A stretch of DNA of 64,000 bases, taken from assembly GCF_018873765.1 (NCBI RefSeq), contig NC_057924.1, forward strand, positions 22,625,542-22,689,541. Direction: 5' to 3'. Positions 20,223 through 32,800 of the stretch are shown here, one piece after another (the first letter of the stretch is position 1; the number at the start of each line of letters is the position of its first letter). Source of the DNA: Telopea speciosissima (Eukaryota; Streptophyta; Magnoliopsida; Proteales; Proteaceae). Under the pieces are notes generated by a model. The model made no database searches. It saw only the letters and a program-made list of their open reading frames with translations, and was not told the origin of the DNA. The position numbers and the translations under genes are program-made.

Positions 20223-22634
20223 TTAAATAAGTACCTTGACACCACTGCTTTGAGAAGAGGATGGCCCTTTTCCTTTACCCTTAATTGGATCTCCTTTGCA
20301 TGTCCTCCTATTGTGACCATATTCTTTGCATTTGTCACACCTAATACTGGAGGACTTCTTCTTCTTATTTTGTTTAGGTGGCTTATCAGCTTTTCTCTTT
20401 CTATTTTTACTAGGTCTATCGGTTGACCTCTTCAAAATAGGAGGAAGCAAGGCAGTGTCAGCTAAATCCTTCACATCAAATAGTGGATGAATCATCTCAC
20501 CATTGGCCATGAGATATCTCTCTGTAGTCAAATATGGATCACAATAATCCAACACTCCTACCTTGGTCCAATTACTAGTTGAACCAATATGCTTACATGG
20601 CAATCCAGTTACTACCTAGACTCCACATTCACAGCTCTTGTTTCTTAGGTTAACCACATAACTATTCAGACCATCTTACACCTCAAATTCATCTGCTCTA
20701 GCATACACTGGATGACAACAGTTGACATATTTTTGCAATACATCAAGCTTCTTTTTCATTCTGGGAGTTAACACATCTTTATAGCTACAACCCTTTGCAT
20801 ACCTTTTTTGAAATCTACCCATCAATTTTAATCTAATTTGATGAACTAAGATAAGTGTTAGCTTGCCTCTGAAGGGTCCAACCCATTGATTGAATGACTC
20901 TGTCATATTATTGGTAATGCGATTACTATTGGCTTTATGATCAGAAGCATGTCTTGCCCACATATAGACAAGAGTCTTCATCAACCACTCATATGCTTCT
21001 AGCTTCTCCTCTTTCATGGTATTCATAGACCTTTGAAAACCCGTAGCATTATATGATTTACTTGCTCTCCAGAAGTATCCCCTTAATGTAGGCCCACCTC
21101 CAAACTGTGTCTTGAAATTATTATATAGATGTCTGCTACAGTGCCTATGATGTGCTACTGGGAACTTGATTCCAAATGCTTCAATCAAACCCTACAAATA
21201 AATAAAAAAAAAACAAATTATAAACTATTTTTTGGAATAAAAATGAAACTCAAAATACAATAGATTACAAACTATTATTATATAGATGACAACCAAACTG
21301 ACAACTTACTTTTTGTTTGTTTGTCATGAATGTAAAGGGTTCCCCAGTAGGTGTGACTGTCCCAATGCAATCCAAGTAAGTTATGAAGAAAGAATAACCA
21401 ACTATGTTTACACTCTATTTCAACCACACCATATGCAAGGAGAACCATTCCATTGTTCCCATCAATTGCAATTGCTGAAACCAATACTCCACTATATACT
21501 CCCTTTAGATGACAGTCATCAAGGCCAATGAATGGCCTACATCCCTTCAAGAAGCCTTGCTTACATGCATTAAAGTATATAAACAGTCACTTGAATTGTG
21601 GATTTAATATTATTACTCCATGCTACTCTTGTCCATATCTATTCGCATTTTGGTATTGAATCACAAATTCTGTCCCAGGGTTTTTCTCCTTAACCAAAAG
21701 CCCATAATTTTGTAACTTCTTATATGCCCTTGCATGACTGCCATCAGTTTCTTCATTGATAATATATTTAGTCCTGTACAATTTAGTCTTATTAGCTTTC
21801 ACACCATACTTTTCTGTTAAATAGTCTTCCATTACATTGATGTTCATATGTGGATTTACCCTAACATTGGAAGCCAATTTCTTTGTTATCCATGTTGCAG
21901 TTACACCCTCCTTTTAAATACTAAACCTCTGGCATATGTGATTGGGATTAAGTGTCTTGATTACAAAGGTGATCCCATCATTGTTAGGTGAAGCATGAAT
22001 CCTCCATGGACAACCTCTCCCACTGCAAATTCCAGTAACTCTGCTCTTATCATTTTGCTTCTTCAAAACCTGAATTCCTTCTTGAATTTCATATTCCATC
22101 AACACCTCTCTAAACTGATTAACATTTATAAACTCTTGACCAACACTCAGTACAATGTGTTGGTCTACAACACCATCTATGTCAAACATTTCCTCTCCCT
22201 TTTCAGACTCACATTTTGTACTTGTTGTTTCATTACTTTTCTGCTCTCTTATGTCCTAATTTCCTTCTTCAAATCCTGAATCATCTTCACTTATACTATC
22301 AGACATTTCATCTGATTCTCCTACCAAGTAATCATCATCTGATGTGTTAGTATCTTCCACTTCATCTCCTCCTTTTTCACTATCATGTACATTACTAGCT
22401 GCAGGAACATCTTGCACAATGGTAGTAGAAGTTGGGCTAGAAGTCCTAACAAAGACACTACCTCTGCCTACACATCTACTTGACATGCCAACCTCTTCAA
22501 AAGCCATACCAGTGTCACTCAATGTTGCATTACTTTGATTGAAAAATGAGACACCAACTAAACTACTTTTATGTCCTCCTCCAAGAACAGTAGTGTGGGT
22601 AGAATCTGTCCTCATAGTAGCATTCCCCACAATG
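20223..22634 (-). pseudogene. MuDR/MULE transposase, central and C-terminal part (broken)
   Basis: Minus strand, in order: Ser/Asp-rich segment (22256-22634), MuDR N-domain (LSVGQEFINVNQFREVLMEY, then CPWRIHASPN) at 21914-22189, the segment at 21623-21877, the catalytic core (CRPFIGLDDCHLKGVYSG, then VEIECKHSWLFF), GLIEAFGIKFPVAHHRHCSR, NNMTESFNQWV, a SWIM zinc finger (CECGV..LPCKHI), and a C-terminal CCHC knuckle (CDKCKEYGHNRRTC). A 118-bp intron (21192-21309, GTAAGT..TTGTAG) precedes GLIEAF. The third catalytic Asp, expected in the SDRQKG context, is Asn (TNKQKG). Stops occur near 22256, 21914, 21623 and 20676. The N-terminal exon lies 25 kb away at 47638-48194 because of the Tekay insertion. 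Confidence 0.9.
21192..21309 (-). other. Intron in the MULE transposase
   Basis: Donor GTAAGTTG at 21309 and acceptor TTTGTAG at 21192 on the minus strand join the codons for TNKQK and GLIEAF in phase 0, restoring the family sequence across the junction. Confidence 0.8.
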
Positions 22635-23254
22635 GGTGTTGTCAAACCCTACCCCTGACTAACTGGAATATTGATTGAAGGACAAGAACCCCCAAACATG
22701 CCAACCAAGCACACTATGGAGTATCACTCCAGTGATTGAAATTGATGAAGAAACCCTGAGGATGACCTTCTATATGCCTGTCAGAAGATGGACAGCTGAC
22801 CCTTGCAACTGCACAACTCATAGCATAATGTATTGCCTGGACTCCAGGTATTCTCTCTCCTCTTCATAACTGTGGGTCTCACCCCTAAAAATGTGTGTAA
22901 AAGACCCTAAGTGGCATGTGAGTATAAGGCCCTGACCCTAGGTTAAACCCCTGTGCAAACCCACTGAGTTTCAACCTTGCTGAAATCTTTGGGTGATGCA
23001 CTAGGCGATGCAAACATCACCCAGAGACATCGCCCAGAGTGCAAAACAGCATTATTTTAAGGATTTAAATTATAGGGACCACCCATATTGGACATGGGCA
23101 CCCTCCATAGGTTGAGGGGAGTCTGAGGGACCACCTCATACCCCTGGATCACTGTGGACCCCACCTGAGTGCCTAGAATGGTTGAGAATGCAGTCAAAAA
23201 TGCATTATGGAAAAAGGCCTTAACAGCCAAACAGACCCTAGTCAAGGCTGGGCC

Positions 23255-23262
23255 TATAAATA
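23255..23262 (+). promoter_or_regulatory. Putative TATA box of the 5' LTR
   Basis: TATAAATA in the context ggcctataaatact. The same site is kept in the 3' LTR at 35813-35820. Probable start of the retrotransposon transcript. Confidence 0.65.
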
Positions 23263-23999
23263 CTAGTGCCTTGGGTTCATTTTAAACCCTTGGCTACTGT
23301 TCAAACCGTGGGGGAAGGGAGAAGAAAGAAAAAAGAGAAAGGAGAGGAAGAAGAAGAAGAAAGAGAAGAAGGAAGGGAGGAGGGAGCAGCCTACACTTCT
23401 GAGCTCTGATTTCGTGGCACCTCAGACTTGTGCAGGTATAAACACATATGCTCATACCTGTTGCTCTCTTTGATTCATATGTTTTGATGATTTTATGATC
23501 TCTGGCAGCCCAGAACAGTTGGGGACTGCCAAGTACCACCTCAGATCTGCCATGCAAACATGAAGCATGGAAGATCTGAGTTTATAAAGATGATATTCAT
23601 ACCTATTTTACAGATCTGGAACCGAAACCAGGCTGTGCTTGGCTATACCGCTTAGTTACACTAAAAATAGGCTGTTTGGAGTCCTGATTTCTTGTCCTGG
23701 CTGCATGGAACCTAGCCCTAGGTGGTAGCAGACTTGAATCATTGTAATAAACCTGAAATCAGCCTTGCATGCAGTGAAATCAGTGTTTGGTACCTGGAGA
23801 AATCGTGGGATTACTATTCACTGGGCTGTCTGGGCAACCTCTGGCAACCAAGTGGTGGGCCCAGTTGAAAATCCACAAGGACTAGTGTACAGAACACCCT
23901 TGGGGGTACATGTTGACCTAACATGCATGGGGGAATGATGTGGCCACTGCCCATGGCCAGCAACCTTGGAAACTCAGCCTGTTCACATTTTTGAAATCT

Positions 24000-24023
24000 C
24001 TGGGTGATGCAGACATCGCCCAG
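24000..24023. repeat. Hairpin motif recurring in the Tekay element
   Basis: ctgggtgatg, a 4-base loop, then catcgcccag: a 10-bp stem with one mismatch or G-T pair. Related copies lie at 22990-23039, 29641-29675, 35651-35691 and 36556-36595, some as double units. Confidence 0.7.
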
Positions 24024-25674
24024 TGTGTGAAATTTTGCTATTTTGATGCTCTGACTTGGGGATCCTCACCCATTGGCCATGATACAGTGTAGGGAGGTGG
24101 AAAATGACCAGAATGCCCCTCCCCACATCTGCCCATATGTGGGAATGCTTTGGAAACCCAATTGGGCCCCACAGGACTTGGAAACCCTACCGATGTTGTT
24201 CCTACAACACTATCAAGTTGGGGATAGCACTGTAAAACTAATATAACCTAGGAACATGTACCAATGTAATAAATGACCATTCTGCCCCTAGGACACCAAC
24301 TCTGGATGATGCACCGGGACATAGACCTAAGGCCCAGTGCAAGGCCCAGAGAATTCCAAGTGATGATCAACTATACACGGAGTCAGCCCAATAAGCTTAG
24401 ATCAACCCTAGGACATCCAAAAACTATTTGGAATATTAAATGACAAGTTTTTTATTTATATCTAGGATTTGAACCCGCGCTCGAGGCCTACAACCAAATT
24501 GCAGCCGGAACTGAATTTACAACTGAGTTCTTAGAACCAAACCCAGGTGAGTGAAATATTATCATGTATGTATGTTTAACTGCATTATTATGCCGACAAT
24601 TAAATTCCTAATTTATAAATGTTGTGTTATTTAAATTCTGTTCAATTACTCAAGAATTATTACACATTGATTGTCTGTTGATCAACACTGTGATTGGAAC
24701 ATGATGATTGCAAATGTTAGACTAGATGCCGTAGTTAGCTTGGAAATGAGGCCGGTGGTAGCCCGTAGTATGGGATATGGTTGACACCGCCCGACTCATA
24801 CGATGCCATATAAACATGGGGTTAGAGTTTCATCACCCGTGCTACGCACCTTTACCAATAGGGGTTAAGGTGTTGAATAACTATGAGGATTACCGTAAAA
24901 CCCTAGAGGCATTTTTGCCGGGATGCCTCAACACAGCTGGGATGCCCTAGGGCAGATTTGCCTGGAAGCCTCGGGCTATAAGCTTGGGAAGCACCAAAAG
25001 GTGAATTTTTGGCTGAGTGCCACATATAAAGATTATGCACCGGTTTGGTGAGATTATATTGAGTCGGTTACCTCATAGGAGTTAATCCAGAGGGCCGATC
25101 GGGCTAACCTGGGTAGGGAGATGCTGGACCCGGCTGGTCCTCTCCGATAACTCAATGGGTGTATCGCGGGAAGGGGTAACCAAGCCCACACTAGGGATAC
25201 ATGTGTTGGGGATTGTAGTAGCACTAACCTGACTTAGTTGTATTGTTAGGTGGCTAATAAATAATCTAGACTTGCATATCATGTAGGATTATGTGGAATG
25301 TTGTTGCATGTGCATGCATGATGATAAGTTTTGCTCACGAGCTCGGTGGGACTCACACTCTGTTATATATGTTTTTCTTCTAGATGATTCTGCAGGTGGA
25401 TGCTGCTATGGCATGGAGGCTCATTACGAGGAGGAGAGCCCTAATTGTTATGATGATATTGGTGTGGACCCCGATGGAGGTCATGCCGATGATGCGTGCA
25501 TTCTCGGTGGCCATTGAAGAAGACTAGTGAGGAATGTACTTGATGCTTTTTATCTTGGGGACTCCTTTTTGGTTTTGTTAGGAGTTTATCCCCATCTTAC
25601 TTGTGGTGCCGTCTTAGTTTTTCTTTCCTTTTTGGGGTTTAGTTATCTCACCCTGTATATATACATGTATGTAT

Positions 25675-27431
25675 TGATGAGCACATTTATGTGTGAAATC
25701 TTAGGGCATAAAGCATATATTTTACCACATTGGACAGAGTTACTTCAGTGCTTTCTTGTGCTTTTCAGGTTTTAGGTGAATTCTTGTGAAAATGGAGCAA
25801 AAGATGCTAAGAATAGTCGGAAGCGCCCAGGAGTCGAGAAATCAAGTTTGGATTGAGCACTGAAAGAATCATGCCAATTAGTCAAATTTGAACCTGAGTA
25901 CAGTGGGCCCCTTAGCATTCTTTTGAGGTGTTAATAGTATGGATGCGTAGCCCATCGAGTCAGCTTCGCAACGATTCAAACTACACTTGATTCCGAGTTG
26001 AACGAAGAAGTTACAGCCATTTTCGTAACGACGCACGAAAATGGTCTATAGGGGTTTATTTGTAATTATCAAAAATTAAATGAGGATAAAGTTAAGCGGA
26101 AGTTTGGATTCTAGGAGCCTGATTGCAATTATCAGAAGTTATCTTTCTGTCAGCCGAAAGATTTCATTTGGAAGGCTCTAGAGCAGTCCAACTTCAACTT
26201 GAGACATCTTGGGCTCCCGAATTCCAAATTGGACAAAATTTGGGTCTATTTTGGGTGATTTTTCATAAGGAATACAACAGTGAGGCCCATATAAGCATCC
26301 CATACTCTACGTTTTTTGAAGGACAGATTTGATATTTCATTAATTGTGAGTGGAATCCTAGTCATCACCCTTGCTCTCTCTCTCCTCTAACTTTCTAAGG
26401 GCACTTTTGGGATTTGACTATGGATAGATTTAATTTGGAAAATATTCTCTCATCTATGGAAGGTTGAAAATTCAAAGATGCCTTGATCTCATTGCTTGGA
26501 GAAGACACCTACAAAGACAAGGAAGCACAAGTTAGAATTAGAAAGTTATTTTTTAATAAATAGAAGGTTTATGTATTTAGGATTCTTTTCTCTCCCTCTT
26601 TCTATTTTTTTTCTTTTTTCTTGGGATTCAAGGCAATGTAAAGGAGGAAGGAGAAGAGAATATTCTCTTTTCTTAGGGAATATTTCTTCTACCACTTACC
26701 TCTTCTCTCTTCTCCCATCCTCCTATAAATACCCCTTGCCCTTTGGGTTGTAACAAGTTAGTTCTAGGTCAGTTTTTAAGTTAGTTTTAGTTTAGTTTTA
26801 ATTCAGTTTTTAGTTCAATTTATTAATGAAATTTCTTCTTCTCTTTTTCTAGTTTTTGGCTTTCTAAGTTCTAGTTTGATTTCATGCTTTCAATTCAATG
26901 GTTGTAATGCTTTTGATTCATGCTTTAATTTTATGTCTTCAATATGGTTGTAGTAATTCTAGTTTAGTTTCAAGCTTTCTAGTCTAAGTTCCTAAGTTGA
27001 TGACAAGACTTAGAGATTTAGAAGAGGAAGCCATGCAAGGTTTGTTCAAGTATCCAGGTTTTTACTCTCTAAACTCTTAAACTCATTCTCCCGATCTTCT
27101 ATCTCATTCTCTCTTCTTCTATCTCATTCTCCTTCTTCTTCTTTTATTTTTTTTTTTATGTGGTTATTGTGTGTGGCTGCAATTTATCCCTTCCAATCCG
27201 CGTTAGTTTGATAGGTTAGATGGATATGTGTTAGGACGCCAATTTAATTCGTTAGATGCTTGTGAGTTAGGATGTATTAATTTGTTGGTTTAATTAGTTT
27301 AATTTAACACTTTAATTTGGTTCAATTTGCATTACTTTAAAGTGAGTAAAATATGGTGGTGTATATCTCCTCATGTTCTACCTGTAGCTACGATTGACCC
27401 GTACACTTGCGGTATTATTTTAACTCAAACG
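25675..27431 (+). mobile_element. Solo LTR (1757 bp), gypsy-type, in the 5' LTR
   Basis: Flanked by the perfect 5-bp duplication tgtat (25670-25674 and 27432-27436). The 3' LTR of the host element shows the empty site (catgtatgtatttcc at about 47332-47346). It begins TGATGAGCACATTTATG and ends ACTCAAACG; the related copy at 63632 keeps the standard ACTCAAACA end. No coding domain. By resemblance of its ends I would place it near Athila/Tat gypsy elements, but this is uncertain. Confidence 0.9.
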
Positions 27432-27732
27432 TGTATTTCCTTTTAGCTTTGTCAGCTTTATCTTTCAGTCGTGGGTTGTACCTGGGAGGGAATGTTTCAA
27501 AACTCTTTTATGTATATGTATCACCATCATTCCTGTATCGCTATATTATCTTTCTTGTTATAATTGTAGATTATCTTCAGCACTCTGATCTTACTTGTAG
27601 TAATGTGATTAATGTGGGACCGTGAATCCATTAACAGCTTATAGATCCATGGGGTTTGGCGGATTGCCGTTGGGTGCAATTTGGGTTACCTACCCAATCC
27701 TCCCAGGGGGTGGTTTGAGGTGTGACAGAGCT

Positions 27733-27743
27733 TGGTATCAGAG
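27733..27743 (+). promoter_or_regulatory. Primer binding site of the Tekay element
   Basis: tggtatcagag, five bases after the LTR end, complementary to initiator Met-tRNA. Confidence 0.85.
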
Positions 27744-28066
27744 TGTGAGGCTCTTCTTACATTCACGGGATGCAGATTAGGTCTGATAAGTTATCAATAT
27801 TAAAACGTGTAATAATTAAAAGCTACAGGGGAGGTAGATGTAATTAAAAGACAAAGATGCAATAATTCCATTAATTTAAAGATAATTGTGGCTGAGCCAC
27901 TACATAAGCTTTGACTGAAAGTACTACTTTCAAATATTTACATAAGCTAAAAAACAAAAAAAAACTATATACATCCCGAACAAAAAAAAATACATAAGCT
28001 TAAAAAATAATAAGATGAGATATGTCTGGACCACGTAACAGAAAAGTCAAATGCTGGCTAGAGGAA

Positions 28067-29386
28067 CTACTCCGGCGGAGACAAGTCGCTCGGTGGAGGA
28101 TGAGACTGGCGAGAGTCAACACGGTAGAACCTATCCCAAAAGTCCAAGCGCTGCTCTACAGATACCACTCTGCTCTCCAAGGGTGAAAAGCCCTGAACCA
28201 TCCTAGTCGATATGTCTGTGAGCTGAGTACTGAGACCCTGGAACTGTGACATCACCTATGCCCACTCAGATGGCTCTAGCACATGCGAGTTAGTGGCCCC
28301 GATCGCCTCATAAGCGGGCAAATCTGTGAACTGTGTGCCAATCCCCTCGAAGACACCTTGCTCCTTGCCTTGGATGTCTTCCTTAATGTCATCATGCTCC
28401 TCACCCTGCTCATCATCACCCAGCTCCTCATCACCCTGCTCCTCAACATCCTGCACCTCCATTTGTTCCTCCTCCTGTGGATCACCCCCTGGCACCTTCA
28501 TCTTCAGAATTGAGGTCTTGTTGATGGGCCTAGACATATCTCTCTCTATATACTCGCCCTCCAAAGGAACCTTGAAGTGTTGGAAGACTAGAGTAAGGAA
28601 CTTCCCATATGGAAGGTTCGCATCAGATGGGTTCTGTGCGTGATATAACATAACCTGAAGTAGTAGGTATGGGAGGTTTATCACTGGACCACCTTTGCCC
28701 GCTCCCAATAGACAGTATGTAATATAGGCCCTCAGCATAGAAACGCTACCCCTATTTCCGCCCTTCGGGTAGATGTTGTAGGTCACACACCTACTGATAA
28801 TGCGAGCGCTAGGCTTGTAGGAAGCCTCAGACTTGGGTGTGCTCTTAGACCCAGTCAATACCTTGAAGACCCTCCTCCTGGTCTCCAATGAGAACATCTC
28901 AGAAATGTTAACTCGGGACTTGTAATAGCACCTCTTCCCAATGTTGGGCAACCCTAAGATCCCTACTAGTGAAGCAGTGGTCAACCTAATATCCACTCCC
29001 TTCACTCTACTCTCTAGACCAAACTCTCGTGCCCCAGATGGCACCAAATTACAATAGAAATACCGAACCAAGTTGGGATAACAAGGTTCTGTGGGTGTCA
29101 ACATAGAGGCCCAACCCAAGGTGTTGAACCTAGTAAACAAATTATACTGATGGAAGTCATCCACCTGTACTACCCGGCCATTGACAATCTTTAGGGACCT
29201 AAACTTGTCCCATTCCTTAGAGTGTTCATACCTAGAGAAGAGAAATCGGTCAAACTTGGGCTCCTCCGATGAGGAATCGTCCCTAGGTGAAGAAGGAGGC
29301 ACTGTAGAGGAAGAAGAATGTTCGCTCTCCGATAGTAGCCTCTTGCGTGCTACAGATTTCCTTGTCGTACGGTGACTTTTAGACAT
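28067..29386 (-). CDS. Antisense extra ORF: putative plant transposon protein
   Basis: 376 codons from ATG 29386 to a TAG at 28258-28256, then in the same frame another 62 codons to 28067. Read through, it would be about 439 aa. It begins with a basic stretch and a Ser-rich linker. The core (about residues 44-290) has CYPNLVRYFYCNL, ESRVKGVDIRLTTASLVGIL, GLPNIGKRCY and NLPYLLLQVM, which resemble the putative plant transposon protein domain (PF20167 type) seen in retrotransposon-linked ORFs. An acidic Glu/Asp/Gln tail follows (about 303-350), and FQGLSTQLTDISTRMVQ after the TAG looks helical. It lies between PBS and gag, opposite to gag-pol. It is the longest open frame of the element, while gag-pol is riddled with stops. 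Function unknown. Confidence 0.75.
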
Positions 29387-30865
29387 TAGGCTACAAAAAA
29401 GGAAGAAAAGAAGTGGTTAGGGCAAAGGAAATCGATAAAACCCTAGCTAAAACAAGAAGAAACAAAGAAAAGACCTAATGTAGTAAAAATAACCAAAGAA
29501 TCTTACCTAGAATTGCGTGGTCACACTACCCTCCAAAGGACTGCCCTAGGTGTTTAGAAGAGTTTAGGAAAAGAATAGAATAAAATGGGCCCCTCTTGGA
29601 CTAATATAACTGAGTCCCGATTCTCTGAGCGATAGCACTAGGTGATGCATCTAACGCCCAGAGACATCGCCTAGAGATTACAGTTTTGCTGTTTTTGGTG
29701 TAACAGCTTATGGAAACCTCAAATTTGTCTCAAATAACCTCAATAGACATGAAAATATAAATTTTTATAAAATAATCATAATATTAAAAAAAAATTTATT
29801 TTAATTGATGAATTAAATAATTCACTTATTACCTAATAACCTATTTAGGAAAAAAATAGCCATTACCTGGGAGATTCAAATATACAATACATAGGAATTT
29901 GGGAATTTTCTTTTGTGTATAGATACCTAATAATAGATAAAGGTGTATATACTTATAAGAAATAATGTGTGTGTAAATAATTAATATTATGTGCCTAATA
30001 CTATGTATGTATGAACCGAGTGGTGTGATGCTATGCAAATCCGAACATAGATATGTAGGTATGTAGTAATACGTATTTACGACGTGCAGTGAGCGTAGAT
30101 CTTACCATACCCACAGCTTAAGTCAACCAAGAATAGGGTTCAATAGGCTGTCCAATCAAGTTGAAACCCTAGATGCTAAGATGCCTCGAGCCAACCCGTT
30201 TATTTCCTCTTGCTCATCAGTTATACCTATAGCCACGTACTTAATTCTTTTAATTAAGTATTTATAGTGACTTGATGCTTAGAACCTTTTCATGACAGGA
30301 CCATACTACTCCATCCAATCTAGAGACTCCGGCAGCATGATCTACATTGGACAACTAAGAGAGAGACTAAGACGAATACGTCTAGTACTACCCTAAGCCG
30401 AGAACCGGTTGGACTTCTATCTAGCCCTTGCTGCTATTAGTGGATCAGGAGAACGAGATTTCTATATGTCTTTAGCCGAGGAAGTTAGAGTTGACATAGA
30501 GTACCTGCTTGTGATGGAATTTGTGACCGGAAGGAAACTGGAATTACTTGCCTATTAGATCATGTAAGTAACTAAAAGACTTTTACTTAAAAATTTGAAG
30601 TCTCTCATATAGTGTCATGCATAGTTGTCATCGCATAAAACACTTAAATAGGAAGAACACAAATAAGAAAAAAAAAACCAATTCAGAAGAACAAGATACT
30701 TATAAGCAATAACAGATATTACGATAATAATCCACCTTGTTGGTGTGACAACATAATCACTGAAACCATGGAATAGGTGTGTACATGTTATAACTAGGAA
30801 ATTAATTTGTTGACCTCAAAGGAAGTGTTGGATTATTGAGTGTGTTGCTCTTTTCAGAAAAGCAA
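29387..30865. other. Non-coding region between the antisense ORF and gag
   Basis: AT-rich. It contains a copy of the hairpin motif (29641-29675) and presumably the promoter of the antisense ORF just right of 29386. Around 30300-30560 a degenerate plus-strand frame is faintly open. No domain recognised. Confidence 0.4.
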
Positions 30866-32235
30866 CAATGGTCAACACAAGAAAAAGTTCATGAGGTGGT
30901 CGTAAAGGAAAACAACCTCATGTTGTACCGGAGCTTGAATTGCCAAATGGGATTGAGGCTCAAAATTCTGAAGCATCGGATGCTTCGTCAGAGGCACCAA
31001 CGGCTGCACAAGCCACTGCTGCAGCATCTCAGCCGAATGTGGCAGCCGACGATGTAACTGCATTTATGACCACCATGATGCGGACCATGCAACAACAACA
31101 AGAATTGCTTAGTCAGATCTCTACGTAGTTTGCAACCATGATGCATGAGCGTGCGGCACCACCTCCACCACCCAACTGGCCCATACTATTTCCACCACCT
31201 GTGCCTCAACACTTAACTAAAAACTCTACCACCAAGGTTATGGAGAGATTTAAGAAACTCCAATCGCCCGCGTTTTCTAAGATAACTTCAGAGGCAATGC
31301 AGCCGGAACGGTGGATTAGTGCCCTAGAGAAGGCGTTTGAAGTGCTAGAGTGCACGGACACACAAAAGCTGATATGTGCGGGTTATCAGTTACAGAATGA
31401 GGCTGAAGCTTGGTGGAAGGCTACTAAGCCTAATTTGGAAGCCACTCACCTAAATCCCACGTGGGAGCAATTTAAAGAAGTTTTCTTCAAGAACTACTTC
31501 CCGAAGAGCTTCAGGGACAGGAAAGAAGCTGAGTTCACCGCACTGGTACAATGGACCAAGTCAGTGTTGGATTACCAATAGCAGTTTGAAGACCTGTTCC
31601 ATTTTGCTCTAGAGCACCTAAGAGGGGAAGTTAGTAAGGCCAAGAAATTTGAGAAAGGACTCAAAACTGAGATTGGATCAATACTGTCAATTATGGGCAT
31701 CCAGGACTATGCTCAGATGGTCGATAAGGCAAAGACAATAGAAGATAGATTTTAAGAGAAGGAAAAAGAGAAGACTACGACGTCGCCTGGGATAGGCAAG
31801 AGGCCAAATAATTTTCAGACTTTTGGATGGCCAAACAAAGTTTATCGAGGAACAAGTTCAAGCCCAAATCCGACTCCGTACCGTAGGCCACAAGTGGGTC
31901 AGAATCCTTTTCGCCCCGCTTTCAGTCGACTTGCTCAATCGGCTACAAGTCAAGCGACAATAGTAGCTTCATTAGCCCGACCAGCTACAAGTCAAGTAAG
32001 CCAAGCCTCGACACCTGCTGTTCCACCCTCTAAGTGCTATGTGTGCAATAAGGAAGGGCACATGGCTAAGGAATGTAGATCGCGTGGGTATAGCAACAAC
32101 TCGCCAAATCAGTCCTACGCTAGACCTTTTCAGCCACAGGACAATCGAACGCAAGGAAAGGGGTTCGCAATGACAACTGAGGAAGCTGAGGCAAACCTCG
32201 ATATATTGACAGGTAAGTTTGCTGAACACTATTAA
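30866..32235 (+). pseudogene. Gypsy gag with zinc knuckle (broken)
   Basis: It opens with ATG 30868 (MVNTRKSS, the usual chromovirus gag start) but stops after 8 codons. A shifted frame continues through an Ala/Gln-rich N-terminus (30940-31128), a TAG, then the capsid region MERFKKLQSPAFSKITSEAM, EAWWKATKPN and FKEVFFKNYFPKSFRDRKEA. Stops follow at 31579 and 31753. The nucleocapsid knuckle CYVCNKEGHMAKEC (CX2CX4HX4C) lies at about 32036-32077. In the family, gag forms the virus-like particle in the cytoplasm. Confidence 0.9.
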
Positions 32236-32470
32236 ATTATAGGGAATAGCTGGTTTACTTTATGTAACCTAAATGATGTACAAACCCTAGGTACCCGAGT
32301 GTCTCAACCATACCTACACGAGTATTATTCGACTCGAGCGCATCCCACTCCTTTGTTTCTACCACCTTTGCGAGTAGGATGAAAGATCAACCGAGAGACA
32401 TTGGGCACGAAGTTAGTAGTCAAGGCACACCAACGGGTAGTGTTGTGAGCTCGAAAGAAGTCTATGACCC
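32236..32470 (+). pseudogene. Gypsy protease remnant
   Basis: One frame reads VFDSSASHSFVSTTFASRM at about 32315-32375. The aspartic protease motif DSGAS has become DSSAS, losing the conserved Gly. No full domain remains, and sequence from about 32430 on is scrambled. Confidence 0.75.
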
Positions 32471-32800
32471 TGTCAAGTGAAAATTTGTGGGCAGCGTTCA
32501 TGGATATGATGAATAGAACGGCCCCCATCCCCCCCCCCCGCCTTTTTTTTTTTTTTTTTTTTTCCCCCCCCCCCCCCATCTCACCCGGGGGCCGTCGTGA
32601 GAAGAAGGATGGTGCTGCGGCGTGTATCTCTACCTCGCTAAATACCTCGAATTTTTTGGTTCCTATCAAGACCTATTTGCCGCTACAAGGAGGGAGAGTT
32701 TTCCCTCCAAAATTGATTTTTGGGCCCGATACCATCATGAATCAGAGCGAAAACGACATTCAAAACTCGATACGGACATTATGAATTCTTGGTTTTATCG
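32471..32800 (+). other. Scrambled, homopolymer-rich RT segment
   Basis: It contains C11-G-CC-T21-C14 (32529-32577). A 27-bp block, gcagcgttcatggatatgat.., at 32493-32519 recurs at 32821-32847. The rest matches the RT region (VKKKDG, then GGRVF, then ENDIQ) only if many short deletions are allowed. The indel density is far higher than in the pol sequence on either side. Confidence 0.7.

Larger units (their letters stand above)
22640..27727 (+). repeat. 5' LTR of the Tekay element
   Basis: About 3.3 kb once the nested solo LTR (25675-27431) is removed. Compared with it, the 3' LTR lacks about 95 bp at 35797 between short cccct repeats. A 74-codon frame (25293-25517) is also open in the 3' LTR (46963-47187) but differs at about 11 residues, which does not suggest constraint. 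Confidence 0.92.

Noticed and set aside
25293..25517. 74-codon ORF present in both Tekay LTRs
   Set aside because: About 11 of 74 residues differ between the two LTRs, which is no sign of selection; it is probably just untranslated LTR sequence.
27733..27743. Possible tRNA gene pieces at tggtatcagag sites (also 15318, 38831, 53807)
   Set aside because: These are short primer binding sites next to LTRs; no cloverleaf can be formed.
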